Source: Rhynochetos jubatus (lineage: Eukaryota; Chordata; Aves; Eurypygiformes; Rhynochetidae). Taken from it: a stretch of 64,000 nucleotides of DNA. The stretch is from the NCBI GenBank assembly GCA_027574665.1, contig CM050664.1:20541838-20605837 (forward strand), read 5' to 3'. Both the position numbers and the translations under genes were made by a program. A model generated the notes under the pieces. The model saw nothing but the letters and a program-made list of their open reading frames with translations. It made no database searches and had not been told where the DNA came from. Shown here piece by piece: positions 63,687-64,000 of the stretch (positions are counted from its first letter, which is position 1; each line of letters opens with the position of its first letter).

Positions 63687-64000
63687 TCCGGAGAACCAGA
63701 AAGCCCACAGCTCCAGGGATAATTGGGATTGCAAAGGCCTGCCAAGAGGAGCACGACACTGCACAGACATGGCTCCTTCCCAGCTTTCCTAGCCAGAACC
63801 CAGGGGGGGGCTGTGGCCGGAAACCGCGGTCGGCAACTTCTAGGGTTAGGGTTAGGGTTAGGGTCCGGAGAACCAGAAAGCCCACAGCTCCAGGGATAAT
63901 TGGGATTGCAAAGGCCTGCCAAGAGGAGCACGACACTGCACAGACATGGCTCCTTCCCCAGCTTTCCTAGCCAGAACCCGGGGGGGGCTGTGGCCGGAAA

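Larger units (their letters stand above)
1..64000 (+). repeat. 177-bp telomere-hexamer-containing satellite array (whole window)
   Basis: About 362 head-to-tail copies of a 177 bp monomer fill the window with no interruption. All copies have the same orientation, and identity is very high: most neighbours differ at only a few fixed positions. Recurrent variable sites are T/A in the pyrimidine block (CCCCTGC or CCCCAGC), G/A after CCC before the G-run, C/A/G changes just after the G-run, CG/CA in ACCGCGG, CGG/TGG in CGGTCGG, and CAACTTC/CAACCTC/CAAGTTC. Every monomer carries a telomeric tract whose G-rich strand is the + strand. If orientation follows the chromosome arm, the telomere would lie to the right, but that is inference. 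No family name is recognised. Both ends of the array lie outside the window. Confidence 0.98.
45011..64000 (+). repeat. Right domain: non-ordered part of the array with frequent 1-bp losses
   Basis: The combinations that mark the left domain are almost absent here. There is no CCATGCCCAG, ACCACGG or ATTGCTCC, and only isolated CGGTTGG near 45391 and 60291. Monomers with one base fewer occur near 45011, 50711, 51421, 53541, 53891, 56731, 57261, 57447, 60092, 60622, 61501, 62212, 63097 and 63271, mostly as a seven-G run. Losses at 63686 and near 63780 bring the total to 16. One-base gains occur near 50148, 55140, 57792, 62572 and 63802. The expanded telomeric tract at 50363 also lies here. Confidence 0.75.

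Noticed and set aside
347-63792. Short + strand open frames of 60-82 codons near monomers with a changed G-run
   Set aside because: They occur only where a one-base change shifts one monomer's frame past its usual stop. They are identical by repetition and carry no coding signature.
305-63936. Long - strand open frames (for example 6315-11693, 19056-33467, 33211-45048) as protein-coding genes
   Set aside because: They are the same 59-codon repeat read through the satellite. They begin and end only where single-base changes shift the frame, variation falls at DNA-level sites without codon pattern, and there is no promoter, start context or unique domain.
1-64000. CRISPR array
   Set aside because: Repeat and spacer cannot be told apart: the whole 177 bp unit repeats, there are no unique spacers, and no cas genes are present.
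1-64000. Centromeric satellite with CENP-B boxes
   Set aside because: The monomer length resembles alpha satellite (about 171 bp), but the sequence is GC-rich and unrelated, and no match to the CENP-B box core pattern (TTCG, then A, then CGGG at set spacing) is visible in the monomer.
1-64000. Herpesvirus terminal telomere-like repeats, alone or integrated
   Set aside because: Some herpesviruses carry TTAGGG arrays at their ends, but here there is no viral coding sequence, and the hexamers are a minor module of a 177 bp satellite extending over the whole window.
1-64000. rRNA, tRNA or other structured RNA genes
   Set aside because: No conserved rRNA segments, tRNA A/B boxes or cloverleaf-capable segments were seen in the monomer; its only clear palindrome is ACCGCGGT, together with the GGCC-GT-GGCC inverted repeat.

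Overview
The window is one uninterrupted tandem satellite array, with no gene, RNA gene or transposon that I can support. The monomer is 177 bp. That length was checked by exact spacing of landmarks, for example monomer starts at 2641 and 2818, and about 362 copies fill 64 kb. A hand count of the monomer at 2641-2817 gives 60.5% G+C and 8 CpG sites (observed/expected about 0.5). The first base falls at a monomer start and the last base falls inside a monomer, so the array continues beyond the window on both sides.

Each monomer, read on the + strand, has the same parts. It starts with a unique segment of about 76 bp containing a StuI-type AGGCCT and a pyrimidine-rich stretch. Next comes a homopolymer block (CCC followed by G8, or CCCA followed by G7), then a CpG-rich segment with a CCGCGG palindrome. 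After that is a vertebrate-type telomeric tract, CTAGGG plus three TTAGGG, and finally a roughly 40 bp tail. The telomeric hexamers always point the same way. The canonical TTAGGG motif, the CpG-decay pattern and the size of the array suggest a eukaryotic, most likely vertebrate, subtelomeric, pericentromeric or small-chromosome heterochromatic array. I do not recognise the satellite or the species.

Layout. From 1 to about 45 kb, monomer variants recur in ordered series (higher-order repeats): a 12-/9-monomer series at 4.2-9.5 kb, an 11-monomer block duplicated 20 monomers apart at 9.7-15.2 kb, a 16-18-monomer series at 25.7-38.1 kb and a 7-monomer series at 39.0-41.5 kb. From about 45 kb to the end the diagnostic variants almost disappear, no long-period order is obvious, and single-base losses, mostly in the G-run, become common (none seen in the first 45 kb). 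This half also holds the only large expansion of the telomeric tract, at 50363-50422.

There are no genes to work together. Very long open frames on the - strand, up to 4803 codons, follow from the monomer being exactly 3 x 59 bases with one stop-free frame, and are not called as genes. The most plausible functional content is repeated shelterin-type (TRF1/TRF2) sites, one potential G-quadruplex per monomer, and a possible template for TERRA-like UUAGGG RNA. All three are inference from motif content.
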